Below the pieces are notes generated by a model, which saw only the letters and a list, made by a program, of their open reading frames with translations, was not told where the DNA came from and made no database searches. The position numbers and the translations under genes are program-made. 64,000 bases of DNA from Sycon ciliatum (taxonomy: Eukaryota; Porifera; Calcarea; Leucosolenida; Sycettidae): the NCBI RefSeq assembly GCF_964019385.1, contig NC_088645.1, forward strand, positions 37,743,132 to 37,807,131. The letters run 5' to 3'. Below, in pieces: positions 28,929-40,154 of the stretch (within the stretch, counting starts at the first letter, position 1; the number at the start of each line of letters is the position of its first letter).

Positions 28929-31480
28929 ATTTAGAAAAGCGATCCTGTCAGCTTTTCTATTATTGTGTTCACATGGCAAGAAAAACGACATCGCTATGCT
29001 ACGTAAGTTTCTACGTAAGGTGCTCGGTATTTCACTTAGGATACGTAAGTCTCTACGTAAGGTGCTCGGTATTAGATCTACCAACGGGTGGTAGCCGCGT
29101 GCTGTGCACGTGCACGGCAGACATTGTGATGCAGTGCAGTCCGTGTTCGGATATGGATGTGCATGCGCGATCGAGGAACTACTTCCTCCTTTGGAACTGC
29201 TTCTTGTATGAGCTGTTTCGGATATTTCTTCTCCTGGCCTGGCTTATTTCGTTTCGGCGCTGCTGAGACCTCCTTTCGCGGAATATTACTCAATGACAGG
29301 TGAGTTGACTAGTTGCTGATTTTGGACGGAATGCAATAAATAATGGGAAAGCTGACAGGATCTCTTTTCCGCTGCCGAGGCCTCATTTTACGGAATACTC
29401 GATGACAGGTGATCTCTGAGTTGACCGGTTTGATTCGATTCATTTGCTTATGCTCACCCTTTCATTTTAATACGGAAACGTGCCGCTGCTAGTGCTGATT
29501 TTATTCGGATTTAGATCCATTTTTATCTCTTTGCCCTTGTCTACAGTGTGCGAAGAACGCGAGTTCACCTTCTTGACGGTAAGGCTTATGTTAGATGTGT
29601 TGTCGAAATACTCATATTCATTGTATGTACATTGGTACGTTACAAGTAAGGCACTGGTCAGTGGCATACTATCGTTGGCAGTTCCCAATCTGGAGGGAAA
29701 GGTTCAAGGACCCATTGACCGAGTTTGCAAAATAAATTCGCATATCAGGGAAAATCTCCATTGTGGAGAGGTTCAGTAAACTTGTTTGCTTCATACGAAA
29801 CAAGCCAATGGGTGCAGTCTCGTGAAGATCTCGTACTTGTATGATTGGATTTGTTTACTCGAGTCTGGGCTGTTTTGATTTATTATTTGTGAGTACCGCC
29901 GAGATTGCACTGCCCCAATTAAAGTTTCGTGCCGCCAAAGCAAGAATTACGATCTGCAATCTGTTTGTAGTGCCTGCAAGAATGTGCTGTACATGTATCG
30001 TACTTTCTCTGTTGCTGTTTCAGTTGCCGTCATGTTGCTAAAGAAACGTTCAGTAGAGAGGTTCTGCAAAACGAAAATTCGAACGAAGTTTCGCGACAGT
30101 CCTTGCGAAAGTGTGTACGAATTTTTGCACAAACTTTGCGTTCTGCACATGTTCGTAGTTTGCGCGGGCCAAGTGCACGTACGCCATCACCCGATCCAAC
30201 GAAAGTGTGTACGACAGTTCATTTCGCGTTCTCTGCAAGTTTCACGTCCAAAGTTGCGAAAGTTGCGAAAGTTCGTGCGAAGTTTCGCACTTCATGAAGT
30301 AGAACGAAAGTTTGTACGCATTTTCGTTTTGCAGAACCTCTCTAGTGACTCATTTGTTTCATACGAGACGAGGTGTGTAAGATTTTATTATTATGGAGTG
30401 CCTTGTTTATCCTCAGGATCAGTGTAGTTGTTGGAGCGAGGTGTCGGACTCAGCAATGTATTTGTTTACATTTTAATACATGTTTATTGTTCCTCCTTTG
30501 CTGTGTTGTTTTAGAAAATTGTGGACTAACAGTTTGAAGTCATTGAACTACTTCCAAAAGTTGTATCGACATCAACAGGATTTCGATTTCAGTGCAATAT
30601 GATGCAGGATGACCTTATCACGATAACCCATCATTATAAACCATTATAAACACAGAATCAACAAAAACATCTGCGACACGCACCTGGTTACATTTCTCAA
30701 ATAAATCTGATCGAGGGTGGGGAAATCTGAAATATCTGAAAGGCAAGACAATTTTATGACTGAGTCATGAAATTCTGCTACAGCAACATGCACAGAATGA
30801 CCTCCGTATAAAAAAAGTATCACCACCACTACTCACATGTTTCCTCGCAGAAGAACATGCTAGTGCCATTTTCTACAAGAAAAGGCTTGCACATCAATGC
30901 GTATAATACGGTATTGATATGATGTGAATGCCATCATTAATTTTACATATTGATATACATGTAGGGCATTCCATTGATTGGTGACAGAAAAAACAAAAGA
31001 AATTATAGCAATAAAAACTGCTTTATGGCAGTTTTCTAAAAAAAGTTATTGTGTTCTAGTCCATTGACCCCGTCTAAAAAGTAAGAAATTAACGAAATGT
31101 GATATTGACTGGTTTGAGGGAAAATGTGATAGCCGAAAATAAAAATTTCACACAAAACCTCACAATAATCACCCACAGAATGAAAAGCTACATGTACATG
31201 TAGAAGACCTTTTCCCCTCGTGATCCTCTTTCTTATGCATGCATGACTGCATGTTGCCAATAATTGTTGGTGCAGTACAAGTTTAGTGTTGAAAGCAGCA
31301 TTTCAAGTGTTGTGATTATTGTGAGGTTTTGTGTGAAATTTTTATTTTCGGCTATCACATTTTCCCTCAAACCAGTCAATATCACATTTCGTTAATTTCT
31401 TACTTTTTAGACGGGGTCAATGGACTAGAACACAATAACTTTTTTTAGAAAACTGCCATAAAGCAGTTTTTATTGCTATA
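28929..31480 (+). repeat. Non-coding module M, copy 2 (tandem pair, second)
   Basis: Same order of parts as copy 1, about 270 bp shorter through several deletions (for example the GTCCTAAAGAGG block is absent). It contains the 291-bp MITE (30054-30344) and the fold-back T (31004-31480, with an inner TTGACTGGTTTGAGGG expansion). Confidence 0.82.
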
Positions 31481-32079
31481 ATACCTTTCGCATTGACCGT
31501 TTTCATGCACGCATATGCATGCATAGAAATAAAAAAAATCGTCGGTGCGCCGCCAAAAATCGATGCGCGCGTACTTGAGAATCAAAGGTATTTTTTACCA
31601 TGGCCTAAACGTTAGTTTGTTATCGGTAGTGTGAATGTCCTTCACGGTTTATCGGCATTCACGGTTTGACGGGGTTCACGGTAGTCTGAACGCGCCCTAA
31701 GGAAGAACCGCTCGGGAAAAAAATGGCAAAGCCGTGGCCGTGGGCCTCATGGCCTTTGTCAAGGAAAAATCCCATGGCTATAAGACGCGCATGCGTAGAT
31801 CTTGTCTTTGGCGAGAACTCTGAACCCTAGTTGTACGAGTGCATCGCAACATTTTCAGACAGTGCCCATCGGAAAATCGTGCATGGCGATTGCAATATAC
31901 AGTACAGAATGTACTACAAAAATGCAGTACAGATAATTTTTTAGTTGCCCCGCCACAAGTTCATGGCCAAACGTGCGGCCAAGGCAAAACTGACCACGGG
32001 TGTGAACGGCCCCACTCCGTTGCCCGAAGGTCTGAACTTTTACCTTGTCCCGTGACCTCAGGTTTATCCGTGTATGTGA
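31481..32079. other. Right arm of the Harbinger-like element and flank
   Basis: 31481-31697 is the inner and terminal right arm. 31701-32079 has no recognised feature apart from a GC-richer stretch with GGCCAAGG/CCGTGGCC-like words. Confidence 0.4.
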
Positions 32080-32784
32080 ATCCGTTTGCCGTGTGAGCGC
32101 GAGGGGCTGCCCTGCACACCGAGCGAGCCGCACGTTTGAACAAACTATTTAGGCGCTTATCCTGATAAGACGATAAGAACGGGGCATAGGCAGCAGATGC
32201 ATAGTCAAATAAAGGACCTGAAAAACTGAACACGACAAGAAAAAGGCAAACATGCTGCACTTCGATTTAGTAGCCCAATCTTAGCGGCAACGCGGCGTGC
32301 AACATGACTTCTCATGGTGTTCCAGCTCATGTCTGAGTCGAAATGTGCTTGAGATGGGGATGGGGGAATAGGCAATATCGGTGTCTTTCTTCCATTATGA
32401 ATTAAACCCCGGCCCTTCAGCCAGGTGGCCAGGTGCTGAACAGCAGCTGAAAGGTGTGCAGAAACAGCTTCCGGAGACTCCCTGCTACATCGTATAGAGA
32501 TGTCACCAGCAACCTGGATTGCTCCCACATTAAACGGCGATAGTTCTTCTGCTATGCCGCGGGCATAGACAATAAATAGCAGTGGGCCCAGTACCGACCC
32601 CTGGGGGACCCCTGAGTAACTGGTGTACGGGAGATTTCTAGTCTGGCCAACCTGAACGTACATTGTACTGTTCTCTATCAGGGAGGTAATCCACCAGCCA
32701 ACAGAGTGCCGTGTCGCAGATGCCAAGTTCGAACAGATCTTGCACAAGAGTTTGATGTTTCACTTTATCGAATGCCTTTGACAT
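32080..32784 (-). pseudogene. LINE reverse transcriptase fragment (decayed)
   Basis: Minus strand: MSKAFDKVKHQTLVQDLFEL runs up to the module insertion at 32784, then SGVPQGSVLGPLLFIVYARG, a decayed catalytic block (VAGDI where FADD is expected) and LFDYASAAYAPFLSS...LFKRAARSV. Several frames are needed. The upstream half of the RT is missing beyond module copy 3. Related to the LINE at 11631, judging by the AFDKVKHQ block. Confidence 0.8.
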
Positions 32785-33259
32785 TATAGCAATAAAAACT
32801 GCTTTATGGCAGTTTTCTAAAAAAAGTTATTGGCCTTCTAAAAAGTAAGAAATTAACGAAATGTGATAGCCGAAAATTAAAATTTCACACAAAACCTCAC
32901 AATAATCACGACACTTTCAACACTTGTTTATTCCGACACTTGTACTTGTACAAGTACATGCATATGAAAGAGGACCACGAGGGGAAAAGGTCGTCTCGCA
33001 TTCTGTGTGTGATTATTGTGAGGTTTTGTGTGAAATTTTAATTTTCGGCTATCACATTTCGTTAATTTCTTACTTTTTAGACGGGGTCCATGGACTAGAA
33101 CACAATAACTTTTTTTAGAAAACTGCCATAAAGCAGTTTTTATTGCTATAATTTCTTTTGTTTTTTTTTGGCTAAAGGATATAATTGTGTCACCAATGGA
33201 ATGCCCAAATAAATGATGGCCTACATGTAGCGCCTCTACATGTTATTATTATTATTATT

Positions 33260-33368
33260 TTATTTTACTAGGGTGTTTCCCACAGACCTATGGTCTTCTT
33301 ACGGGAGCCCCTATGTACGTGTATCATATAAGACCATAGGTCTGTGGGAAACACCCTAGTAAAATAAA
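33260..33368. repeat. 109-bp palindromic MITE
   Basis: Arms of about 38 bp with ACTAGGGTGTTTCCCACAGA and the inverse TCTGTGGGAAACACCCTAGT, inside an AT-rich TTA repeat. Partial relatives at about 34965, 35983 and 50399. Confidence 0.82.
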
Positions 33369-35394
33369 AGTTAATAATAATAATAATAAAATAATATCAA
33401 ATTCAATACCGTAGTATATATACGCATTGATGTGCAAGCCTTTTCTTGCAGAAAATGGAACTAGTCTTGCATACATGTATTCATGTTCTTCTGCAGGGGA
33501 ATCATATGGGTAGTGGCGGTGATACTTTTTTTATACGCAGGTCATTCTGTGGATGTTGCAGAATTTCATGACTCTGTCATAAAATTGTCTTGTCTTTCAG
33601 AAAATTCAGGTGTCCACACACCCTAAATCACATTTACTTGTGAAATGTAACAAGGTGCGTGCCGCAGATGTTTTTGTTGATTCTGTGTTTATAATTGTAG
33701 TCATGGGTTGTCGTGATAAGGTCATCCGGCATCATCATTGTAGTGAAATCGTAATCCTGTTGATGTCGATAAAAATTTTGGAAGCAGTTCAATGACTTCA
33801 AAGTGTTACAAGTCCACGATTGTCTAAAACAACACAGCAAAGTAGGAACAATAAACATGTATTAAAATGTAAACAAATACATTGCAGTATATATATAGAA
33901 TATAAGGGGCAAGGATATATCGTTGGAGGTACTGAGAGATAAACAAGGCACACCATAATAATAACATGTTACACGACTTCGGGGGAGTATGAATGATATC
34001 CAGTCAAACCTCTTTAGGACGAACATCAAGGGACCGATGGCATTTGCTCTGTGAGTTTGTCTTAACCCTATTTTATAACGAGTGAATACAATTATTTCTT
34101 CAATAGAGACACGAATAGATTTCTTCTGCAGCGAAAGATTCGAAGCCAGACCAAACCATTGACTCGTCTTTTATGAAAGAAATGAGTCATTGAACCTTTC
34201 TTTAGCAACATGACGGCAACTGAAACAACAACAGAGAATATACGATACATGTACAGCACATTCTTGCAGGTACTACAAACAGATTGCAGATCGTAATTCT
34301 TGCTCTACCGGCACGCAACTTTATTTGGGGCAGTGCAATCTTGGCGCTATTCACAAATCAAACAGCCCAGACTCGAGTAAACAAATCCGATCGTACGAGA
34401 TTTTCACGAGACGAGACTGCACCCATTGGCTTGTTTCGTATGAAGCAAACAAGTCACTGAAGGCATGAACCTCTCCATAATGGAGATTTTCCCTGATATG
34501 CAAATTTAATTTGCATACTAGTACTCGGCCAATGCGTCCTTGAACCTTTCCCTCCAGATTGGGAACTGCCAACGATGCTATGCCACTGATTCATATTCTA
34601 CCCTATGATCGGAGCACGGAATGCCGGAAGTAATCATGACCAGTGCCTTACTTGTAACGTACCAATGTACAATGAACATGAGTATTTCGACAACACATCT
34701 AAGCCTCAGCAGCAACATAAGCCTTACCGTCAAGAAGGTGAACTCGCGTTCTTCGCACACTGTTGGCAAGGGCAAAGAGATACGAATGGATCTAAATCCG
34801 AATAACATCAGCACGCGTTTCCGTAAATGAAAGGGTGAGCATAAGCAAATGAATCGAAGGAAGCTGGTCAATTCAGAAATCACCTGTCATTGAGTATCCC
34901 GTAAAAGGAGGCCTCGACAGCAGAAACGTTAATAATATTATTATTATTATCAAATTTTTGATAGGGCAATCCCCACAGGCCTAAGGCCTTCTAATATAGA
35001 AAAGAGATCCTGTCAGCTTTTCCATTATTAATTTTATTGAATTCCACCTAAAATCAGCACCCTTTTCGTAAATGAAAGAGTCAACACAAGCAAATGAATC
35101 AAAGGGAACTGGTCAACTCACCTGTCATTGAGTAATATTCCGTGAAAAGAGGTCTCAGCAGAGCCGAAGCGAAATAAGCCAGGACACGAAATATCCGAAA
35201 CAGCTCAGGCAAGAAGCAGTTCCAAAGAAGGAAGTTCCTCGCGCATGCACATCCGAAAACGGACTGCACTGCATGCAACACAATGTCTGCCATGCACGTG
35301 CACAGCACGCGGCTACCACGCGTTGGTAGATCTAATACCGAGCACCTTACGTACGTAGAAACTAACGTAGCCTAAGTGAAGTACCGAGCACCTT

Positions 35395-35547
35395 TTCACA
35401 GCCATTGTAGCTTCCTCCGTATAAGACTGTTTTCACAGCCATTTCAGCTCATTTTCTCTCGGTACTAAGCTGTTGACCTTGCACTTGTGTTTATTTTGCC
35501 CGTACAAGAGGCTTGGAACCACTTTCAAAAAAAAAAAAAAAAAAAAA
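35395..35547 (+). mobile_element. Short retroposon with poly(A) tail and 14-bp target duplication
   Basis: 153 bp ending in 22 or more A's, flanked by GTACCGAGCACCTT on both sides (35381-35394 and 35548-35561). The same site in module copies 1 and 2 has a single ACCGAGCACCTT. This is a clean target-primed insertion. The 3' sequence TTTTGCCCGTACAAGAGGCT matches the tail at 23395. Confidence 0.88.
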
Positions 35548-35785
35548 GTACCGAGCACCTTACGTAGAAACTTACGTAGCATAGCGGTGTCGTTTTTTCT
35601 GCCATGTGAACACAATAATAGAAAAGCTGACAGGATCGCTTTTCTAAATATCAACAAAGGCTACACCTGTGTTGAGTTTATTCATACGGGCCTCACAGAT
35701 ACCTTCCACAGCTAGCGTCGGATATGGAGTGATGGGATCTGTAGCCGAATTGAGTTGGCGGGAATAAATTGCTCTGGACTAGATA

Positions 35786-35786
35786 T

Positions 35787-35829
<43 letters not shown>

Positions 35830-35831
35830 TT
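35786..35831. repeat. (ATTT)n microsatellite
   Basis: About 11 uninterrupted TTTA/ATTT units. Confidence 0.95.
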
Positions 35832-36123
35832 CAACATCTCCTGGCCCGTCCGAAGACTGCCAATAAACATGAGAGGTCAGGTGATAGCCAACCACGGCAA
35901 GCTAAAAGGGAAAAAAAAGAAAGATGCTGTCAGAGAGGGAAAGGAGATATATTATTATTATTATTATTTTATTTATTTTACTAGGGTGTTTGATATCGTG
36001 TGAGTTGCTCGTGGACTATCCTTTCCAACACTTTGGATGCAATCGATAACAAGGACTGTTACATGCTTGAGTTCTGCTTCGGAAAAATGGAAATAATGGT
36101 GTAGATTACTACTGTTGCAGATC

Positions 36124-36164
36124 AGGGAGTCGTAAAATAGTACCGTGGTATTTTACGACTCCCT
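36124..36164. repeat. 41-bp palindrome flanked by a 10-bp direct repeat
   Basis: AGGGAGTCGTAAAATA, a 9-base centre, then the exact inverse TATTTTACGACTCCCT. GTTGCAGATC stands on both sides (36114-36123 and 36165-36174), as a target-site duplication would. Same design as 25254-25288; a half-site TACTACTCCCTGGCC occurs at 41683. Confidence 0.85.
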
Positions 36165-36174
36165 GTTGCAGATC

Positions 36175-36836
36175 GATAACAGCATACCGCGTACCGGTAC
36201 ATGCAGCATACATGTACATCAGCATGTATGTAAGTCATGTTCTACGAAACAGAACAGTTACATGTATAAGAAGCACCGAATTATTATTACTCCGCAGGCA
36301 AGGGCAAAAATAATAGTGCTCGCGAGGTCGAGGGCATTGTGAATTCTCACAAAAATTCCACATTATATTTTTTGCAATACAGTAGTCATGAGCTAGTCAG
36401 TAGCTAGCTAGCATGCTATTTTTCGCAAGAATATGCTGGTGTTCAGCAAAACTAAGTTACTTGCCGGATCATGCTAGCGCAGTGCTAGTCTCCAGAAAGT
36501 GCTAAATATGCTCGATATGCTAGCATTATCCGCCGGGCCGGGCCGCGGGCCGGGGGCCATTGTCTTTTTTGGCTTTATGCTTTTTTTGGATTTATTAGGC
36601 CTTTAGGGTTGTTGAAGAAATACGAGATCGAAAACTTGTAACTTTCCGGGCGTTGTGGTGAAAGCACTGGGTCAATTTCAGCGTGCGTACATACGCATGA
36701 TGCCCGAAATTGCGTTGTCGTTTTCTCGTGAAAGCACTGCGTCGAATTTCAGCGCCCTTGAGTACGCATGACGCCCGGAAGATCTCGCTACAGTACTGTA
36801 TGCATATATGCCTTCGAGTACGACCAAGAGTACATG
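36175..36836. other. Unassigned stretch
   Basis: Includes a GC-rich block GGGCCGGGCCGCGGGCCGGG (about 36536-36556) and ACATGTACAT palindromes. No gene recognised. Confidence 0.4.
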
Positions 36837-37179
36837 AGGGAGGTTCTGCTCTACGTTTTGGGAACGCGACGCAAAGAATCACGCGAACTTTCTTCGCGTT
36901 CCCGTAACGTAAAGAAATGCTGTTCTGCTCTACGTTTCACCCAGAGAAGTCACGTGGAATGTGTACTGGGATTTCCCCCTTCCATATTTGGCAGTTTTCT
37001 GCATGCAGTTGATCGATACCCAGCATATCCGTACGCATTTTCTCTGCGTGTGCCACAACGTAGAGAACCCCATCTCCGCGTAGAAATCTGGAGCCAAAAC
37101 ACGCGAAGCCGTAGACTCTAACCCAGACACCTGCTCTCTACGTGATTTCTCTACGTTTCACGTATAGCAGAACCTCCCT
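36837..37179. repeat. MITE with AGGGAGGTTCTGCT ends
   Basis: Left AGGGAGGTTCTGCTCTACG and right CGTATAGCAGAACCTCCCT are inverted. The GAGGTTCTGC core is shared with the 291-bp MITE in the modules, suggesting one superfamily. The interior has repeated CTACGTTT words. Confidence 0.75.
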
Positions 37180-37213
37180 ATTACCCCCCAGAGTGCACTA
37201 TGGGTGCTGTCGC

Positions 37214-37765
37214 GACAGAATTTCAAGTTGACGTCATTTTGATGATGCAATGCGTACTGTACACGGCCGGATTATCAGAGGAATCCGGAACCTGTGGTTG
37301 ACCGAAACCAAGAGTAGATCTAGATAAACAAGAGTGTGCAACTCCGGATCTCTCCTGCACAATCTGCAGATACCCCCGCCCACGGCTGAATTCTTTGTTG
37401 ACGTCACCTTTTTTCAGGGAAACGCGGACTTTGCCGCAGAGCAGTGTGAGAGCACGTGCTGGGCACCGACCTTGTAGTGTAAAGCCCCGCCAAGTGCACG
37501 AGGGAAACCTCTCCAAAAGGCTCGCAGCGCGTGCGTCGTCGAAAAGATTACGTCAACAAAATATTCCGCCGTGGGCCAACCCATCCGCGAGTTGCACACT
37601 CTTGTTTATCTACTCTTGCCGAAACCGATCGATCCTGTACAAATAATTATTGCAAAGAAAAACGTGTGATGCGTTGACACCCGGTACCCGTACACATTTT
37701 GTAAATCACTGGTACAAGGAGGATTGCATTGCGTCATAAATAATGACGTCAACTTGAAATTCTGT
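37214..37765. repeat. Inverted-repeat element hosting a hAT-like MITE
   Basis: GACAGAATTTCAAGTTGACG at the left and its inverse at the right (to 37765); inner words ATGCAATGC/GCATTGCGT also match inverted. The hAT-like MITE at 37310-37618 sits inside. Confidence 0.72.
37310..37618. mobile_element. hAT-like MITE, copy 1
   Basis: TIR of about 30 bp (AAGAGTAGATCTAGATAAAC at left with a small insertion; GTTTATCTACTCTTG at right). Flanked by CCGAAACC (37302-37309 and 37619-37626), an 8-bp duplication typical of hAT. No reading frame. Confidence 0.8.
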
Positions 37766-37768
37766 CGG

Positions 37769-39139
37769 GACGGCAGGGCATGTGGCCTGGGAGTTGCACA
37801 GTCTGGGGGGTTATGTACTCTAGCTTGGTACGACAAGGCAAGAACACACACGTTCTGATACACTTGACCTTGTACGCAGCAAGCTCTACATAATGTAGCT
37901 TGCACGCCTCGCGCCTCACGTTACTACATGCCATACATGGACAGGATTGGGGACTACCACAGTAGTTGCTGGCGCCGTTTTGAGCCCCGCGACATGCAAT
38001 CCTGCGTGTAATTGTGGACCAAATGACATATGTAGCCCACCTGCAGCCCCTCTAGGCCTCTGTCGGATTTGCTTTCGCCCCTGCTAAGTACACATCGCAC
38101 TTCTTGCAGACACCACAGCTCACAGCGCTCTTCTTGGCGCCACAGCCTATATCAAGAAGAACTCCTGTCGTTTTCATCAGTTCTTAATCTGAAGGTTTTG
38201 GAGCAGGAAGAAAAAGTAGTTGTGCTGTAGATCCAAGCTCCTGACTTGTTGCCAGACAGTTGTCTCTCACCCGCTCTCTCCTTATCAGCGGTAGCGTTTG
38301 AGCACCGTTCCTGAATACGGGGTCTTGTCGACTCATTCCGTTGTAAGTGTGCAAGCAGGTATCATTATAGACACGGAACGTATAGGCGCCATTGTGCTGC
38401 ACTACTAATAGCTGTGTCAACCTTGTCCTTCTCCCTCGTTTTCTCTACTCGATGTGCTGCTCCTTTCAGCTTCGAACTGCTCCTCACAGTCTATGATGAG
38501 CGACAGAAGTTTCCGGGCGGCGACAAGCACACCGACCGGCATGCATGGTAAGCTTCGCAATGCTACATGTACATGTATAAGCGTACATGTCCTTCGGTTT
38601 GGGGCTTGTGCTAGCGGCATCGATTGTACACAGACCGAAATCGATTGATTGATCGAGTTTTCATGGTGGAACTGACCAAAGTACAGTCTGCTGTGTTGCC
38701 ACACCTGCCGACATGTCAGTAGCCTGCCGATTTTTGGGGCCTGTCACGACCTGCCGACAATTGACCGTCTCCTGCCGACAACAGCCGTGAAAGTGTCCAA
38801 ACTTGACCTTTGTGCTTGGTTTAGAAGTCTTGGTCCAGAATTTTGGCTTTTACTGCTCATTACGAGTGTTACCATAGCTCTCTCCTACAATACAAACATC
38901 AGCTGTCTGGGGGAAATCGTGTGCACTGTAGAATCCCGCTGGTGGTTTGTACAACGAAGCTTGGCGATGTTCGAACTTGGCCTAGGCTTATGCGCGGGTG
39001 GGTTTATTCGCTGGATTCTACGATATAATATATTAGGGTTACTATGAGAGGGGGGGGGGGTCCGGGGGCAAAGCCCCCGGATGTGCATTTTATTTTTTTC
39101 AGTCTACTGATATTTGGCTATAATGATGTGGCAACACTG
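37769..39139. other. Unassigned stretch
   Basis: No recognised gene or repeat until CCTGCCGAC repeats (38703-38780) and a hairpin TCCGGGGGCAAAGCCCCCGG (39061-39080). An 86-codon open frame at 38787 has one hydrophobic segment but no recognised homology. Confidence 0.4.
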
Positions 39140-39337
39140 AGTCTGTATCGGCTATAGAGTGACCGGATATAAGAATATATCGGCTACAGTGATATTGGTA
39201 CGAAATATCAAAAGCAAAACGTATTTTATCCAATAAAAATATCACTATAACCAATATTATCGGATGTAAGGATATATCGGATATTATGATGGCAACAAAG
39301 AATCAAAACATGCATAACACACTATATTATTATCGGC

Positions 39338-39640
39338 AAGAGTAGATAAACAAGAGTGTGCAACTCCGGATCTCTCCTGCACAATCTGCAGATACCCCGC
39401 GCCCACGGCGGAATTTTTTGTTTACGTCACCTTTTTTCAGAGAAACGCGGCTTTGCTGCAGAGCAGTGTGAGAGCACGTGCTGGGCACCGACCTTGTAGT
39501 GTAAAGCCCAGCCAAGTGCACGAGGGAAAACTCTCCAAAAGGCTCGCAGCGCGTGCGTCGTCGAAAAGATTACGTCAACAAAAAATTCCGCCGTGGGCCA
39601 ACCCATCCGCGAGTTGCACACTCTTGTTTATCTACTCTTG
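39338..39640. mobile_element. hAT-like MITE, copy 2
   Basis: About 95% identical by eye to copy 1, with ends AAGAGTAGATAAACAAGAGT and its inverse; flanked by TTATCGGC (39330-39337 and 39641-39648). Confidence 0.85.
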
Positions 39641-39675
39641 TTATCGGCTATAGTGATAACTTTAAAATACATGTA

Positions 39676-39863
39676 CAGTCAACTTCGCGCATAACGACAC
39701 TCGGCGGGGCATCAGAAAAGTGTCGTTATTTGCGAAGTGTCGTTATACCCGAAGTCTTATTATATGTATTACAATTGGATGGGACTTTGCTCTGGGCATG
39801 GAAATTCTGTCATTATTCGCGAATTGTCGTTATATCCGCAGTCGTTATTGGCGAAGTTGACTG
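39676..39863. repeat. TA-flanked pogo-like MITE
   Basis: CAGTCAACTTCGCGCATAAC at left, GTTATTGGCGAAGTTGACTG at right, TA on both sides. Parts of the same family appear at 61185-61280 and 62600-62685. Confidence 0.8.
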
Positions 39864-40154
39864 TAGCAATAATATCAAAGGCCCTATTTTTTAACATTCA
39901 TCACGTTCCTTATTTTTATAGTGATACTTGTACATGTACATGTCAGAATTTTTTTATGGAAATGCGGGCACTGTCAACTATGCAACATGCTCATTTGTCA
40001 AAACGCCATGCTGGAAGTATTTCCTGGCCTTTCACGTGTGGATCGAAAAAAGAAGAAAAAAATCGATCATATCGCATAATATATTATAGTGATGCATCGG
40101 TTATAGTGATAAAATCACGGAAATCAAAAGGGTACGCTATAGCCGATACAGACT

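Larger units (their letters stand above)
24858..31697. mobile_element. PIF/Harbinger-like long-TIR element, expanded by inner insertions
   Basis: Ends are GGGCGCGTTCAGACTACCG (24858) and its exact inverse CGGTAGTCTGAACGCGCCC (to 31697), flanked by TAA on both sides (24855-24857, 31698-31700). A 3-bp TAA/TTA duplication with a GGGCG... terminus fits PIF/Harbinger. Inverted similarity continues inward for roughly 200 bp (GGCCATGGTAAAAAATA on both arms; then a degenerate GCGATTTTTTATT). No transposase frame is present, so it is a MITE enlarged by the two modules inside it. Confidence 0.7.
32785..35649 (-). repeat. Non-coding module M, copy 3 (inverted)
   Basis: Reads on the minus strand like copies 1 and 2; its fold-back T end (32785-33150) lies directly against the LINE fragment, so the module inserted with T as a terminus. 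It lacks the 291-bp MITE but has three private insertions: a 109-bp palindrome (33260-33368), AT-rich sequence near 34930-34990 and a retroposon (35395-35547). Confidence 0.82.
39140..40154. repeat. Inverted-repeat element hosting two other MITEs
   Basis: Ends AGTCTGTATCGGCTATAG and its exact inverse (40137-40154); inner TATCGGATAT-type words recur in both halves. It hosts the hAT-like MITE copy 2 and a pogo-like MITE. Confidence 0.7.

Noticed and set aside
38787-39047. 86-codon open frame with a hydrophobic segment
   Set aside because: No recognised homology, no exon-like borders, and followed by a GC hairpin typical of repeats; treated as chance.
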